In this document: positions 1 to 11,608 of the stretch, in pieces
How the letters are laid out: every line of letters begins with the position of its first letter
Numbering within the stretch: position 1 is the first letter of the stretch
Assembly (NCBI RefSeq): GCF_027579695.1
Contig: NC_083572.1
Coordinates: forward strand, 17,832,421-17,896,420
Length of the DNA stretch: 64,000 nucleotides
Origin: Neoarius graeffei
Taxonomy: Eukaryota; Chordata; Actinopteri; Siluriformes; Ariidae
Reading direction: 5' to 3'
Translations under genes and position numbers: made by a program
The notes under the pieces: model-generated
Database searches by the model: none
Told to the model about the DNA's origin: nothing
What the model saw: only the letters and a program-made list of their open reading frames with translations

Positions 1-119
1 GCTGAAGTAACAATCAGCAAACAGTCAAGGAAAACAAGCCAACCATACAAATGAGCTGACAAAGTACAACTACATAGAGAAAAATAAAACCCCAATGGCT
101 AACACCAAGTCATCATGAC

Positions 120-345
120 CAGGCTAGACAGTACACAGTCTGGGTAGTTCAGGACTGTTCTGTCACTACACAGTGGGCAGGGGAGAGGTGCAGCCTGAAG
201 AGGTGGGTCTTTAGTTTGTGTTTGAAGGAGGTCAGGGAGTCAGCAGCTCTGACCTTGATGAGAAGGTCATTCCACCAACAGAGAGCCAGCATAGACAGCA
301 GTCTTGAGTGGGCTGGGCAGGACAGAGAGGAGGGGCCAGGCATCC
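120..345 (-). mobile_element. Non-LTR retrotransposon 3' remnant
   Basis: Read on the minus strand, this stretch encodes a peptide with the core WWNDLLIKVRAADSLTSFK followed by a lysine-rich KTHLF motif. I recognise this as the extreme C-terminus of fish LINE ORF2 proteins, which often end in such a 'W-N-x-L-P...SLxxFKxxLKTHLF' segment. No reverse transcriptase motif is in view, so this is only the tail of a 5'-truncated copy. The remaining sequence to about position 980 shows no gene, only a GT microsatellite. Confidence 0.45.
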
Positions 346-603
346 ATTAGCAGCAGAGCATTGGGATCTGGCTGGCGTGTAGGGTCGGATGTTCTGAACT
401 GTAAGTGAATTTTGAACGTAGGCTGGGTTTCATCTTTGAGAGTGTAATACGGTTAGGATTACAAACTGCCATGAAGCTCAAACAGTATGGCTGTCTATTG
501 TTTTTGTAGTGTTCTGTGTAACTTGGCAACAACTGGCCATTTTGAGGTCTGTTGCTTGGACCCCACAGATCACGGCTTGTGGTTGTACTGTATTGTGATG
601 CTG

Positions 604-621
604 TGTGTGTGTGTGTGTGTT
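604..621. repeat. (GT)n microsatellite
   Basis: This is a short run of GT dinucleotides. The flanking 346-980 sequence shows no recognisable gene or repeat. Confidence 0.8.
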
Positions 622-1378
622 TTCATAAGTCCTCTTCCATACTATGTGATGACATTCAAATGTTTGAACATCCTCTTCATCACACAAAGTATTTTATTTC
701 AACACAGTATCTGATTATTCAGTTTTCAAGTACAACACAAAGAATGTGTAGAATGATACTTTTGGCACTGGGCTCTATTAGAGTCAGATTTGGCACTAAG
801 GCACTCGGCGTATGAGTTTATTTTTATTAACCTGCAAAATATTAATTGTACAATCTATTTAAAGTTATAACAATTAATTAATATTTGTTATAGGCTATTC
901 CAGCTGACTTCAATAGCAATAGTAGGGTTTGTGAATTTATTTTTGATTGGCCCATGTGTTTTCAGTAAAACTTAGTGCATTATCCATCATCATCATCATC
1001 ATCATCATCCTGTGCAGGGTTGTGGGGAAGCTGGAGCCTATCCCAGCTAACTATGGGTGAGAGGTGGGGTACACCCTGGACAAATCGCTAGATCATCACA
1101 GGACTGACATCTAGTGCATCTCAAAAAATTAGAATATTGTGAAAAAGTTCAATATTTTCAATCAGTTATTTAAGAAAGTGAAAGTTATATATTATAGACT
1201 CATTACACAAACTAAAATGTTTCAAGCATTTTTCTCTTTTAATTTTAATCAGTATGGCATACAGTACAAAAACATAAAAAAAACCATCTCAAAATATTAG
1301 AATATTTCATTTCGAGTTTGAGTAAAACAGTATGAGCACAGTGTATCTCTGTCTAGTTCAGTACACACAACCACAATC

Positions 1379-2320
1379 ATGGGGAAGACTGCTGACTTGA
1401 CTGTTGTCCAGAAGATGATCACTGATGCCCTCCACAAGGAGGGTAAGCCACAAAAGGTCATTGCTGAAAAGGGTGGCTGGAAAAGGTGCACAAGCAACAG
1501 GGATGGCCGCAGTCTTGAGAGGATTGTCAAGAAAAGTCGATTCAAGAACTTGGGAGAGCTTCACAAGGAGTGGACTGAGGCTGGTGTCAATGTATCAAGA
1601 CCCATCACGAACAAACATCTTCAAGAAAGGGGATACAACTTTCACATTCCTAATATCAAGCTACTCCTGAGCCAGAGACAATGTCAGAAGTGTCTTATCT
1701 GGGCTAAGGAGAGAAAGAAATGGATTCTTGCTCAGTGGTCCAAAGTCCTCTTTTCAGATGAAAGTACATTTTGCATTTAATTTGGAAATCACGGTTCTAG
1801 AGTCTGGAGGAAGAGTGGAGAGGCACAGAATCCAAGGTGTTTGAAGCCCAGTGTGAAGTTTCCACAGTCTGTGATGATTTGGGGTGCCATGTCATCTGCT
1901 GGTGTTGGTCCACTGTATTTTATCAAGTCCAAAGTCAACACAGCCATCTACCAGGAGATTTTAGAGCACTTCATGCTTCCATCTGCTGACGAGCTTTTTG
2001 GAGATGCTGATTTCCTTTTCCAGCAGGACTTAGCACCTACCCACAGTGCCAAAACTACTACCAAATGGTTTGCTGACCATGATATTACGGTGTTTGATTG
2101 GCCAGCCAACTTGCCTGACCTGAACCCCATAGAGAATCTATGGGGTATTGTCAAGAGGAAGATGAGAAACACCCAACCCAAAAATACAGATATGCTGAAG
2201 GCCACTATCAAAGCAACCTGGGCTTCAATAACACCTCAGCAGTACCACAGACTGATCACCTCTATGCCACACCGCATTGATACAGTAATTCATGGTAAAG
2301 GAGCCCTAACCAGGTATTGA
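1379..2320 (+). pseudogene. Tc1-like transposase, one in-frame stop
   Basis: A DDE transposase frame of about 313 codons starts at the ATG at 1379 and ends with TGA at 2318-2320. A single TAA at 1778-1780 breaks it right after the first catalytic block; both halves are in the same frame. The catalytic triad is visible: D in VLFSDESTF, D in FQQDLAPTH, and E in LPDLNPIENLWG with the Tc1-type spacing. An N-terminal helix-turn-helix half precedes it (residues 1-100). Apart from the stop the copy is well preserved, so it is relatively young. It is not expected to make active transposase. Confidence 0.9.
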
Positions 2321-2561
2321 GTGTATAAATGAATATACTTTTCAGAAGTTGGACATTTCTGTATTGTAAATCCTTTTTTTTAAATTTGATCTTTGGGAAT
2401 ATTCTAATAATTTGAGATACTGGATTTCTGATTTTCATGAGCTATAAGCCATTAAAACAAAAAAGGCTTTAAATATTTCACTTTACATGTAATGAATATA
2501 GAATATATGAAAGTTTACCTTTTTGAATTAAATTATGAAAAAAAGGAACTTTTTCATGGTA

Positions 2562-2937
2562 ATCTCATCTCATTATCTTTAGCCGCTTTATCCTGTTCTA
2601 CAGGGTCGCAGGCAAGCTGGAGCCTATCCCAGCTGACTACGGGCGAAAGGCAGGGTACACCCTGGACAAGTCGCCAGGTCATCACAGGGCTGACACATAG
2701 ACACAGACAACCATTCACACTCTCATTCACACCTACGGTCAATTTAGAGTCACCAGTTAACCTAACCTGCATGTCTTTGGACTGTGGGGGAAACCGGAGC
2801 ACCCGGAGGAAACCCATGGAGACACGGGGAGAACATGCAAACTCCGCACAGAAAGGCCCTCGCCGGCCACAGGGCTCGAACCCGGACCTTCTTGCTGTGA
2901 GGCGACAGCGCTAACCACTACACCACCGTGCCGCCCC
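2562..2937 (-). mobile_element. tRNA-derived SINE, full length
   Basis: This is a complete copy of the window's main SINE, reversed, flanked by the direct repeat TCATGGTA (2554-2561 and 2938-2945). It sits in the 3' part of the Tc1 element at 1114-2966, so the order of events was SINE, then Tc1, then SINE. Confidence 0.9.
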
Positions 2938-3204
2938 TCATGGTATTCTAATTTTTTGAAATGTACTAGTAGAGACAAACACAGTTCACACCTGCGGTCA
3001 ATTTAGAGTCATCAATTAACCTAACCTGCATGTCTTTGGACTGTGAGGGGAAACCAGAGCACCCTAAGGAAACCCAGGCATTCATGGGGAGAACATACAA
3101 ACTCTGCACAGAAAGGTCCCTGTCAGACACTGGGCTCGAACCCAGAACCTTCTTGCTGTGAGGCGACAGTGCTAACCACTACACCACCATGCCATCTCTT
3201 AAGG

Positions 3205-3790
3205 CAGGGGTTCTCAACCTTTTCTACTATCAGGCCCACCTATTCATACTTGTAACGAGTCGGGGCCCATTAAAAAAGATCCCCAATTATTTTGGCTCAT
3301 CTATTCTATTAGAATCAAATAATTGACTGTAAAGTGTATTAATGGAATGCAACATCACTCCCTATTACAGATGGGAGCCCAGGAATTAAATAAATGCAAT
3401 AAAAAACTATTTTTAATTGAAGGTATTGTATTTAAAACTGTATGGATGTGCCAGAAGCCATCATAAAACCATGCATGCAGGGCATCTCAGTCACAAGGGA
3501 TTAATGATCCAAAAGTGGAGTCTGGTCCATTAACACAAGAACTTATTGCCATGTTTGTGTACAGCAGACGAGCAGGTTATTAAAACCAAGAAGTGCACTC
3601 AAAAGAAGTGGATATAGAAACCACTCAATGGGATTAGATCCTTACACACGAACAAAGGATTTTTCCTATGCTAACTGATAAATATTGTCATCTTTACATG
3701 TTTGAAACTTTACTTAACTTTTACAGTCTCTGCATGTTTTAAACTTTAACTTTTATTCTATTTTATTCTGCTGTTTTTACTGAACTTTTA
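3205..3790. other. hAT-like end and unassigned repeat DNA
   Basis: The start CAGGGGTTCTCAACCTTTTC resembles the terminal inverted repeat of non-autonomous hAT elements common in vertebrates. I cannot find the matching right end. The rest of this 0.6-kb stretch, AT-rich towards 3790, shows no gene. Confidence 0.35.
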
Positions 3791-3960
3791 TAGCCTAGTA
3801 AACTAGACCCAACCGCCTAGCGGCCAAAAATATTTTTGCCTAGCGAATGGGTCTAGCCTCGCACCATATAAACAAAAACACCCCGGGCATCAAATCGTGC
3901 CCGCCAATCACAACGCAAGGTTTTTGTTTGGATTCTTTGGGCGGGCTTTTGCAGGAGTGA

Positions 3961-4212
3961 CGACAAAGCTGCGCGACGCTGGAGAAAGCGCAACAGGAAA
4001 GATGGCTTTGGGCTATTGAACAGCGCGCATTTGACTCCGCTTTGGAATCAGTTTTAGAAGAATTAGACTTGGAGTTTTCATTGAAACATGAGCAGGAAGA
4101 GGCTCTCCGCTCATTCCTTTTCAAGAAGGACGTTTTCGCTGTTTTGCCGACCGGCTATGGCAAAAGTCTGATCTACCAGCTGGCTCTGCTCGTAGCCAAA
4201 AGGATGGGCTAG
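3961..4212 (+). pseudogene. RecQ-type helicase N-terminal fragment
   Basis: An open frame of 83 codons without its own ATG encodes a stretch typical of the start of a superfamily-2 RecQ helicase domain. A 'LKHEQEEALRSFLFKKD' segment is followed by the Walker A motif LPTGYGKS (4144-4167) and YQLALLVAKRMG. The frame then stops at TAG (4210-4212). A possible splice acceptor, TTTTGCAG, lies just upstream at about 3953. The remaining helicase motifs (DEAH box, motifs IV-VI) are missing. A Tc1 inserted 20 bases downstream, and the DNA beyond that Tc1 does not continue the domain, so this is a broken fragment. It is probably cargo or machinery of the surrounding transposon. Confidence 0.65.
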
Positions 4213-4233
4213 TTTGTGCAGTACGAAGAATTA

Positions 4234-5832
4234 CAACCCCGATTCCAAAAAAGTTGGGACAAAGTACAAATTGTAAATAAAAACGGAATGCAATGATGTG
4301 GAAGTTTCAAAATTCCATATTTTATTCAGAATAGAACATAGATGACATATCAAATGCTTAAACTGAGAAAATGCATCATTTAAAGAGAAAAATTAGGTGA
4401 TTTTAAATTTCATGACAGCAACACATCTCAAAGTTGGGACAAGGCCATGTTTACCACTGTAAGACATCTCCTTTTCTCTTTACAACAGTCTGTAAACGTC
4501 TGGGGACTGAGGAGACAAGTTGCTCAAGTTTAGGGATAGGAATGTTAACCCATTCTTGTCTAATGTAGGATTCTAGTTGCTCAACTGTCTTAGGTTTTTT
4601 TTGTCGTATCTTCTGTTTTATGATGCGCCAAATGTTTTCTATGGGTGAAAGATCTGGACTGCAGGCTGGCCAGTTCAGTACCCGGACCCTTCTTCTACAC
4701 AGCCATAATGCTGTAATTGATGCAGTATGTGGTTTGGCATTGTCATGTTGGAAAATGCAAGGTCTTCCCTGAAAGAGACGTCGTCTGGATGGGAGCATAT
4801 GTTGCTCTAGAACCTGGATATACCTTTTAGCATTGATGGTGTCTTTCCAGATGTGTAAGCTGCCCATGCCACATGCACTAATGCAACCCTGTACCATCAG
4901 AGATGCAGGCTTCTGAACTGAGCGCTGATGACAACTCGGGTCGTCCTTCTCCTCTTTAGTCCGAATGACACGGCGTCCCTGATTTCCATAAAGAACTTCA
5001 AATTTTGATTCGTCTGACCACAGAACAGTTTTCCACTTTGCCACAGTCCATTTTAAATGAGCCTTGGCCCAGAGAAAACGTCTGCGCTTCTGGATCATGT
5101 TTAGATAGGCTTCTTCTTTGAACTAATACAGTTTTAGCTGGCAACGGCGGATGGCACGGTGAATTGTGTTCACAGATAATGTTCTCTGGAAATATTCCTG
5201 AGCCCATTTTGTGATTTCCAATACAGAAGCATGCCTGTATGTGATGCAGTGCCGTCTAAGGGCCTGAAGATCACGGGCACCCAGTATGGTTTTCCGGCCT
5301 TGACCCTTATGCACAGAGATTCTTCCAGATTCTCTGAATCTTTTGATGATGATATGCACTGTAGATGATATGTTCAAACTCTTTGCAATTTTACACTGTC
5401 AAACTCCTTTCTGATATTGCTCCACTATTTGTTGGTGCAGAATTAGGGGGATTGGTGATCCTCTTCCCATCTTTACTTCTGAGAGCCGCTGCTACTCCAA
5501 GATGCTCTTTTTATACCCAGTCATGTTAATGACCTATTGCCAATTGACCTAATGAGTTGCAATTTGGTCTTCCAGCTGTTCCTTTTTTGTACCTTTAACT
5601 TTTCCAGCCTCTTATTGCCCCGTCCCAACTTTTTTGAGATGTGTTGCTGTCATGAAATTTCAAATGAGCCAATATTTGGCATGAAATTTCAAAATGTCTC
5701 ACTTTCGACATTTGATATGTTGTCTATGTTCTGTTGTGAATACAATATCAGATTTTGAGATTTGTAAATTATTGCATTCCGTTTTTATTTACAATTTGTA
5801 CTTTGTCCCAACTTTTTTTGGAATCGGGGTTG
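4234..5832 (-). mobile_element. Tc1-like transposon, complete ends
   Basis: TA flanks both sides (4232-4233, 5833-5834). The terminal inverted repeats read CAACCCCGATTCCAAAAAAG at the left and the complementary GGAATCGGGGTTG at the right. Length is 1599 bp. A sister copy lies at 51848-53449, and solo ends of the same family occur at 8001-8186 and 22488-22722. Confidence 0.95.
4451..5470 (-). pseudogene. Tc1-like transposase, degraded
   Basis: On the minus strand the frame begins at ATG 5470 and ends at 4451 after KRKGDVLQW, about 340 codons, the usual Tc1 length. A TGA interrupts the first helix-turn-helix after QYQKGV (probable CGA to TGA decay). Compared with the sister copy, a one-base insertion and a later one-base deletion near 5105-5125 create a short shifted stretch with a TAG. 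The catalytic core is intact: D in LWSDESKFE, D in FQHDNAKPH, E in [11 protein letters not shown]. The second DNA-binding subdomain ([19 protein letters not shown], then an ALRRHC block) is clear. Confidence 0.9.
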
Positions 5833-6054
5833 TACAAAATTGAGCACAAATTGTTCCTGTAGGTCTTTCGAATCAGTTCCCTGAACATACGATATTTTAA
5901 GCGTCACCGGTCTTGGTTCATCGCCGGCATCCGTACTACTGCTTGTCTTGAACTTAAATTCTTTGGATCACTGGTGTTTCTGACTTGTAATACTTGTACT
6001 ATAAGTTTAAATAGTCACTACTTAGTAGTGCAATTGTTTTTCTGTCTGGTTTAT

Positions 6055-6258
6055 TCACATTTGCGTGTTAGAGTAGTAAAGAGAATCTGACTCAGAGCGG
6101 CTTAAGTAGCCTTTTATCGTGTCAAGGCGCACATAATCTATCGAATGTTGACAGTATTTGCAAAATAAAATACCGTTGTCTTTATATAATTGATCGGGAA
6201 ATTGATTCACTCTTGATAATGCATTTACTGTCAGTACAGGTGCTGGTCCGGTCGCCAT
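6055..6258 (-). pseudogene. BED-like zinc-finger N-terminal ORF
   Basis: A 67-codon minus-strand frame starts at ATG 6258. Residues 25-55 (LYKDNGILFCKYCQHSIDY, then a basic DTIKGYLSRSES stretch) match the pattern of the BED-type finger found in CGGBP1-like and hAT-derived proteins: F-C-x-x-C followed by R-x-D-T-x-x-x-H-L. The expected first histidine position is occupied by tyrosine (GYL), so the finger may be damaged. It is probably the N-terminus of a transposon protein within the 3791-8626 element. I see no downstream catalytic domain. Confidence 0.4.
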
Positions 6259-6559
6259 TTTTGTTCACTTAGGCATGGCAACATAAATACCAGTCTCTGT
6301 ATGAGAGCAGCGAAGCTATTGGCTAAAGGACACCCAGCTCAGATACCAAACAGCCAATAAGCACATGATTTATGCATGCTATGGGCAAGCCTCGGAAATC
6401 CTCCAACGAAGTTAAAGGTGAAGTCCGATATCATAATGGCTTATTTGATACAAAATATTTAGTGTTAATTTGTGCAAATAAACTTTTTGGACATTCCGTT
6501 TCAAATACTGGATTCCGTGTCTTCTGTCCGTTTACTATGATCGCGGAAAACCGTAGTCT

Positions 6560-7413
6560 CTACCACAGGTTCTTGATTGGCTTGAGATCTGGGGAATTTG
6601 GAGGCCAAGTCAACACCTCGAGCGCTGTCATATTCCTCAAACCGTTCCTGAACAATTTTTGCAGTGTGGCAGGGTGCATTATCATGCTGAAAGAGGCCGC
6701 TGCCATTAGGAATATTGTTGCCATGAAAGGGCGTACTTGGTCTGCGACAATGCTTAGGTAGGTGGTACGTGTCAAAGTAACATCCACATTAATGCCAGGA
6801 CTCAAGATTTCCCATCAGAACATTGCCCAGACCATCACACTGCCTCTCCTGGCATACCTTCTTCCCATAGTGCATTCTGGTGCCATCTCTTCCCCAGCAA
6901 TACACACACCTGGCCGTCAACATGATGTAAAAGGAAAATATGATTTATTATGCTCACGTAGGTGCTTTCACTGATGGACAGGGGAAACATGGGCACTTTG
7001 ACCTGTTTGGAGCTACCCAGCCCCATGCACAGCAAACTGCAATGCAGTGGGTGCTTTGACACTTTTTTTCTGTCATTAATTTTTTTTTCAGCAGTTTGTG
7101 CTGCAGTAGTTCTTCTGTGGGATCCGACCAGACATGCTGGCCTTTGTTCCCATTGAGCCTTGGGTGCCCCAGTCCCAACGCCATTTCATTGGTTTTCGTT
7201 TCTTTGAACCACTTTTGATGTGTAATAGCCATTGCATACCAGGAGTCACTCCAGATCCCAAGTTTGCCCATTTTTTCTGCTTCCAGCGCATCAACTTCAG
7301 GAACTGACTGTTCACTTACTGCCTAGTATATCCCACCCCTTGACAAGTGCCATTGTAACGACTTCGGTATTCACTTCACGTGTCAGTGGTTTTAATGTTA
7401 TGGCTGATCAGTG
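6560..7413 (-). mobile_element. Tc1-like element, transposase 3' end missing
   Basis: The right terminus reads GGTTTTAATGTTATGGCTGATCAGTGT before TA (7414-7415), the end of a widespread fish Tc1 family (quoted here only in part: TTATGGCTGATCAGTG). Minus-strand frames give scattered transposase pieces, including DVTLTRTTYLSIVADQV, and a last block ending WPPNSPDLKPIKNLW, where the catalytic E of the usual 'NPIE' is replaced by K. Several frameshifts occur, and the element is cut off at about 6560. Confidence 0.75.
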
Positions 7414-7794
7414 TATGTGTTTAAATACCCAAACTGTGCTTCTTATTTTAGATAGTGTGAGATATTTAATAAACACAGTTTATCATCAAGGACAGACCGT
7501 GTTTGGTGAAAAATGAAATGTATATGTATCTCGTTACAAAAACCTTGTAACTTCCTGTCTGACTGAATATATCTGGGTTAAGGGGATACATTTGCATTTC
7601 ATTTTCACCACAAACTTTGCGTAGCAGCACAAAGGGCAGCTTCTAGCTTCCAGTTTTTAACACTAACTCCATGTCACTCGTCCATATCCGAAAAAACTTC
7701 ATTAATCTGATTGATGAGTGGATACGAGTTGATAACATCTCAAAGGTTTGTACATGTTATTAAAGCTGTAATATGCCTCAGGGATTTTAATTGA

Positions 7795-8186
<392 letters not shown>

Positions 8187-8635
8187 TAATAAACAGCTTT
8201 GAAACATTACTTTTTGATTGTTTCTTATTTTCCCGTTATTTTAAATTTAAGGGAAATTATTTCACCAAACACCACTAAATAAAAACTCTCAAACAGTTTA
8301 AGCAAACCCTTGAAAAACACTTGGAAAAAAATGTGTATGTGGTACAGACTCCAAACTTGTGGTCATTATCTCCAAACTTCTTAATATCTAGAACTTGTTT
8401 ATTAATTAATACGCATTTTGAAAAATTATTTATTTTAAGGCCTCCCCCACTGCTTTCTGTCGCTCTGACTACGTCACAGTCACTGTTGCGCTGATTGGTC
8501 AGAGCATTGGCCTATACGCACAGAGACAGTTTGAAAGACAGCGGTTTGTTCCTCCTACCCCCTTCGGAAATGTCTATGGATCGAGGCCAGACTAAATATT
8601 CACATTTAGTCTGGCTTGCCAGGCTAGAACTTTTA

Positions 8636-9183
8636 CTTAATTTTATTATTTTATTTATACTATTGTTTATTTTTTTCTCTTCCCCATTTATTTTATGTAA
8701 TTTTTTATTTTCTGTTGCTTACTGTTTTGCTTTTACTTCTGTAAAGTACATTGAACTGCCACTGTGTATGAAATGTGCTATATAAATAAACTTGCCTTTC
8801 CTTGAAAGAAAAATTTACTATCTAAATTTGACATTAGTAGAATAAATTTTGATCCTATTGTAGCCGGAACTAAATACAAACACAATAGTTATGCATACTA
8901 TTAATTAACTTAATGTGAAACTAATTAACAGATAATCAACAGATTAAAATGTTTAAATATTGTTTATTTTTAGTCTTTTGTATTTGTAATTATTTGTATC
9001 TGTACACACATGACCCCACCAGCTCTGCTGATCAACTTATTGTGTTAGTTATTCATTCATTCATTCATTCATTCATTATGAGCTGGAAAATTATCCATCC
9101 CCCAACATCTCAAACTACCTGGTGCTGCAGACATCGTTCTACATGGACACACATATGAAAACCTGGATGAGTATGGAGGCGAT
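8636..9183. other. AT-rich DNA without a recognised gene
   Basis: I see no gene here. The only structure is a (CATT)n microsatellite at about 9051-9078. Confidence 0.6.
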
Positions 9184-9507
9184 AAGCTGGAGCCTATCCC
9201 AGCTGACTACGGGCGAAAGGTGGGGTACACCCTGGACAAGTCACCAGGTCATCACAGGGCTGACACATAGACACAGACAACCATTCACACTCACATTCAC
9301 ACCTACGGTCAATTTAGAGTCACCAGTTAACCTAACCTGCATGTCTTTGGACTGTGGGGGAAACCGGAGCACCCGGAGGAAACCCACGTGGACATGGGGA
9401 GAACATGCAAACTCCGCACAGAAAGGCCCTCGCCGGCCACGGGGCTCGAACCCAGACTTTCTTGCTGTGAGGCGACAGTGCTAACCACTACACCACCGTG
9501 CCACCCC
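9184..9507 (-). mobile_element. tRNA-derived SINE, tail missing
   Basis: This is a reversed copy of the main SINE from the box A/box B head (at about 9500) down to AGCTGGAGCC. The AT-rich tail beyond it is lacking, and no clear target duplication was found. Confidence 0.85.
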
Positions 9508-9659
9508 ACCTGGGAAATAGTAAGGATATTACTCAGGCTTGAATAAAGAGTGCTTTGCTCAGGAAAAGGAAAATACTTGTATACTTAACTCATACGTACA
9601 ACATATGTAAACACAACATGTTGTGATATTGTCAATTGTAAGTACTGTACAAACTAAAT

Positions 9660-10820
9660 GTGTTGAGTTACAAAATGTGTTTGTGTGTGCGTGCATGTGT
9701 GTGAGTGAGTGAAAGTGTTACACTGATGAAACACATGACAGATGAGGTGTAGTGCATGAGTGGTGTGTGTGTGAGAGAGAGAGGGGGAAAGTATGTGCAC
9801 TGCATGTAGATATAGATGAGCTGTAGTATACGAATTGTGTGTGTAGATATGTTACATGTAAATACAAAAATGAAGTGCATAAGTTGTGTGTGAGAGAGAG
9901 TGTATGTTCAGAGTGCATGAGTGTTGTGTGTGTTATGAATAGTGCATGGCTGGTGTGTGGGTGAGTGTGTGTTCAGAGTGCATGAGTGGTGTGTATACCA
10001 GTGAGTGTGTTACATGTGAATATAGAAATGTAGCGCATCATGCATGAGTGGTGTGTGTAAGAGAGGGTGTGTGTTGAGAGTGCATGAGTTGCATCTTATA
10101 GTGAGTGAGAGAAAGACATAGTGTGTGTTAAGAGAGTGAAGTATGTGTTCATATATGAGTGAGAGAGAGAGAGTGTTAAGACAGTGCATGAGTGTTACAT
10201 TTAAATATAAAACTTTAGTGCATGGCAGGCACGGTGGTGTAGTGATTAGTGCTGTCACCTCACAGCAAGAAGGTCCGGGTTCGAGCCCCGTGGGCAGCGA
10301 GGGCCTTTCTGTGCGGAGTTTGCATGTTCTCCCCGTGTCTGCGTGGGTTTCCCCCAAAGACATGCAGGTTAGGTTAACTGGTGACTCTAAATTGACCGTA
10401 GGTGTGAATGTGAGTGTGAATGGTTGTCTGTGTCTATGTGTCAGCCCTGTGATGACCTGGTGACTTGTCCAGGGTGTACCCCACCTTTCGCCCGTAGTCA
10501 GCTGGGATAGGCTCCAGCTTGCCTGTGACCCTGTAGAAGGATAAAGCGGCTAGAGATAATGAGATGAGATGACTTTAGTGCATGAGTTGTGTGTCTGTGT
10601 TGAGAGTGTATGAATGTTACATGTAAATATAGAAATGTAGTGCACAAATTGTGTGTGTGAGAGTGAGATAGTGTGTTAAGAGAGTGCATAAGTGTTGTGT
10701 ATGAGTGAGTGTGTTACATGTAAATATAGAAATGTGGTGCATGAGAGGGGTAGGGGGAGAGTGTGTGTTGAGAGAATGCATGAGTGTTGTGTATGTATGA
10801 GTGTGACAATTATTAATCAA
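9660..10820. repeat. GT/GAGA-rich minisatellite array
   Basis: Degenerate units of about 60-80 bases recur. Each combines TTACATGTAAATATAGAAATG with 'tgcatgagt', GTGTGTGT and GAGAGAG blocks. The array is interrupted by a SINE at 10225-10571. Open frames on both strands reflect the low complexity and are not genes. Confidence 0.75.
10225..10571 (+). mobile_element. tRNA-derived SINE in minisatellite
   Basis: This is a forward full-length copy flanked by the 13-bp direct repeat ACTTTAGTGCATG (10212-10224 and 10572-10584). Confidence 0.9.
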
Positions 10821-10995
10821 TGTGTACTCCCACCAGTAACACACAACATCTCTATATTTTCATGTAACAGACAAACATTAACTTTAAAAGTTGTATTCTG
10901 CGGTTAGAGTGAGCAAAGTGATTCACAGACAGCCAACTTGCAGATGTAATTTTTTCTTTTGAGTCGTACAATCAAAAACCACCGATGTTTTGCTT

Positions 10996-11060
<65 letters not shown>
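10996..11060. repeat. (CTAT)n microsatellite
   Basis: About 16 uninterrupted CTAT units lie here. The DNA from 10821 to 11600 otherwise shows no gene. A GC-rich stretch at 11540-11608 ends in TAGCTCCGCCCCTG, which resembles a hAT end. Confidence 0.95.
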
Positions 11061-11608
11061 GTGTGCACACAGCACAAATCCCACTGTAGCCGGATATCTA
11101 TAAAGGCGCATATTTATCTATACGGTTGCATTTACATGTAAACGAAGGTTTCAGTCACTGAAAACGGATACTTTCAAAAACTCTGGGCAGAGTGGAGATT
11201 TCTGGAAACTCGGGAGATTTCTGGAAACTCTGAATTGTTTGAGGACAGAATTGTAACTGTATGTCTACAAAGTGAAAAACTTGAAGAGAGTATAAGATAT
11301 AAGAGATGAATAACTTGCATCCCAAATTAATCGCACGTTCACGTAGTTCGTAGGTTGTTGTGTTGTTGGACTAGAGCATGACTATCTGATACCACCTGCT
11401 GCTTGAACGCGCGAAATGTTTATGTGCTACGGTAATATGCATCCCTGCAGAAACCAAATTGGCGGAACAAAAATCCAGCAGGTGGAACTAACATTTCGTG
11501 GGACATATCGGTTTTATAAATTTTATTGTCCGGCCCTGGGGTGGCCAGGGCGGGGCCAAGGCGTGCCCTGGGGTGGCCATGCCCCCCCGGCCCCCTTAGC
11601 TCCGCCCC

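Larger units (their letters stand above)
1114..2966 (+). mobile_element. Tc1-like transposon with SINE insertion
   Basis: The element is bounded by TA on both sides (1112-1113 and 2967-2968). Its imperfect terminal inverted repeats read GTGCATCTCAAAAAATTAGA at the left and its complement, near-identical, at the right. It inserted into a SINE and was later hit by another SINE (2562-2937, 8-bp duplication TCATGGTA). Inside lies a nearly complete transposase frame. Confidence 0.9.
981..3197 (-). mobile_element. tRNA-derived SINE split by a Tc1 element
   Basis: This is the first copy of the main SINE family of the window, in reverse orientation. Its 3' portion (981-1113, starting with an ATC-rich tail) and its 5' portion (2967-3197) are separated by the Tc1 element at 1114-2966. 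The family consensus, read forward, starts with GGCGGCACGGTGGTGTAGTGG (written here in part as GGTGGTGTAGTGG, a box A-like motif) and has a box B-like GGTTCGAGCCC about 35 bases later. Then follows a body of about 330 bases ending in a GATAATGAGATGAG-type tail. Long open frames through this SINE on both strands are not genes. Confidence 0.85.

Noticed and set aside
2492-2914. 140-codon open frame (+), with similar frames at 9122-9484, 10143-10463, 12313-12651, 33889-34356, 47853-48245 and 50224-50721
   Set aside because: All are translations of the same SINE family in one orientation or the other. The shared peptide (for example [16 protein letters not shown]) is SINE body and not a protein family.
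9668-10363. Overlapping minus-strand frames rich in HTH and SLSHTH peptides
   Set aside because: They are the low-complexity GT/GAGA minisatellite read in several frames, with no start context or splice signals.
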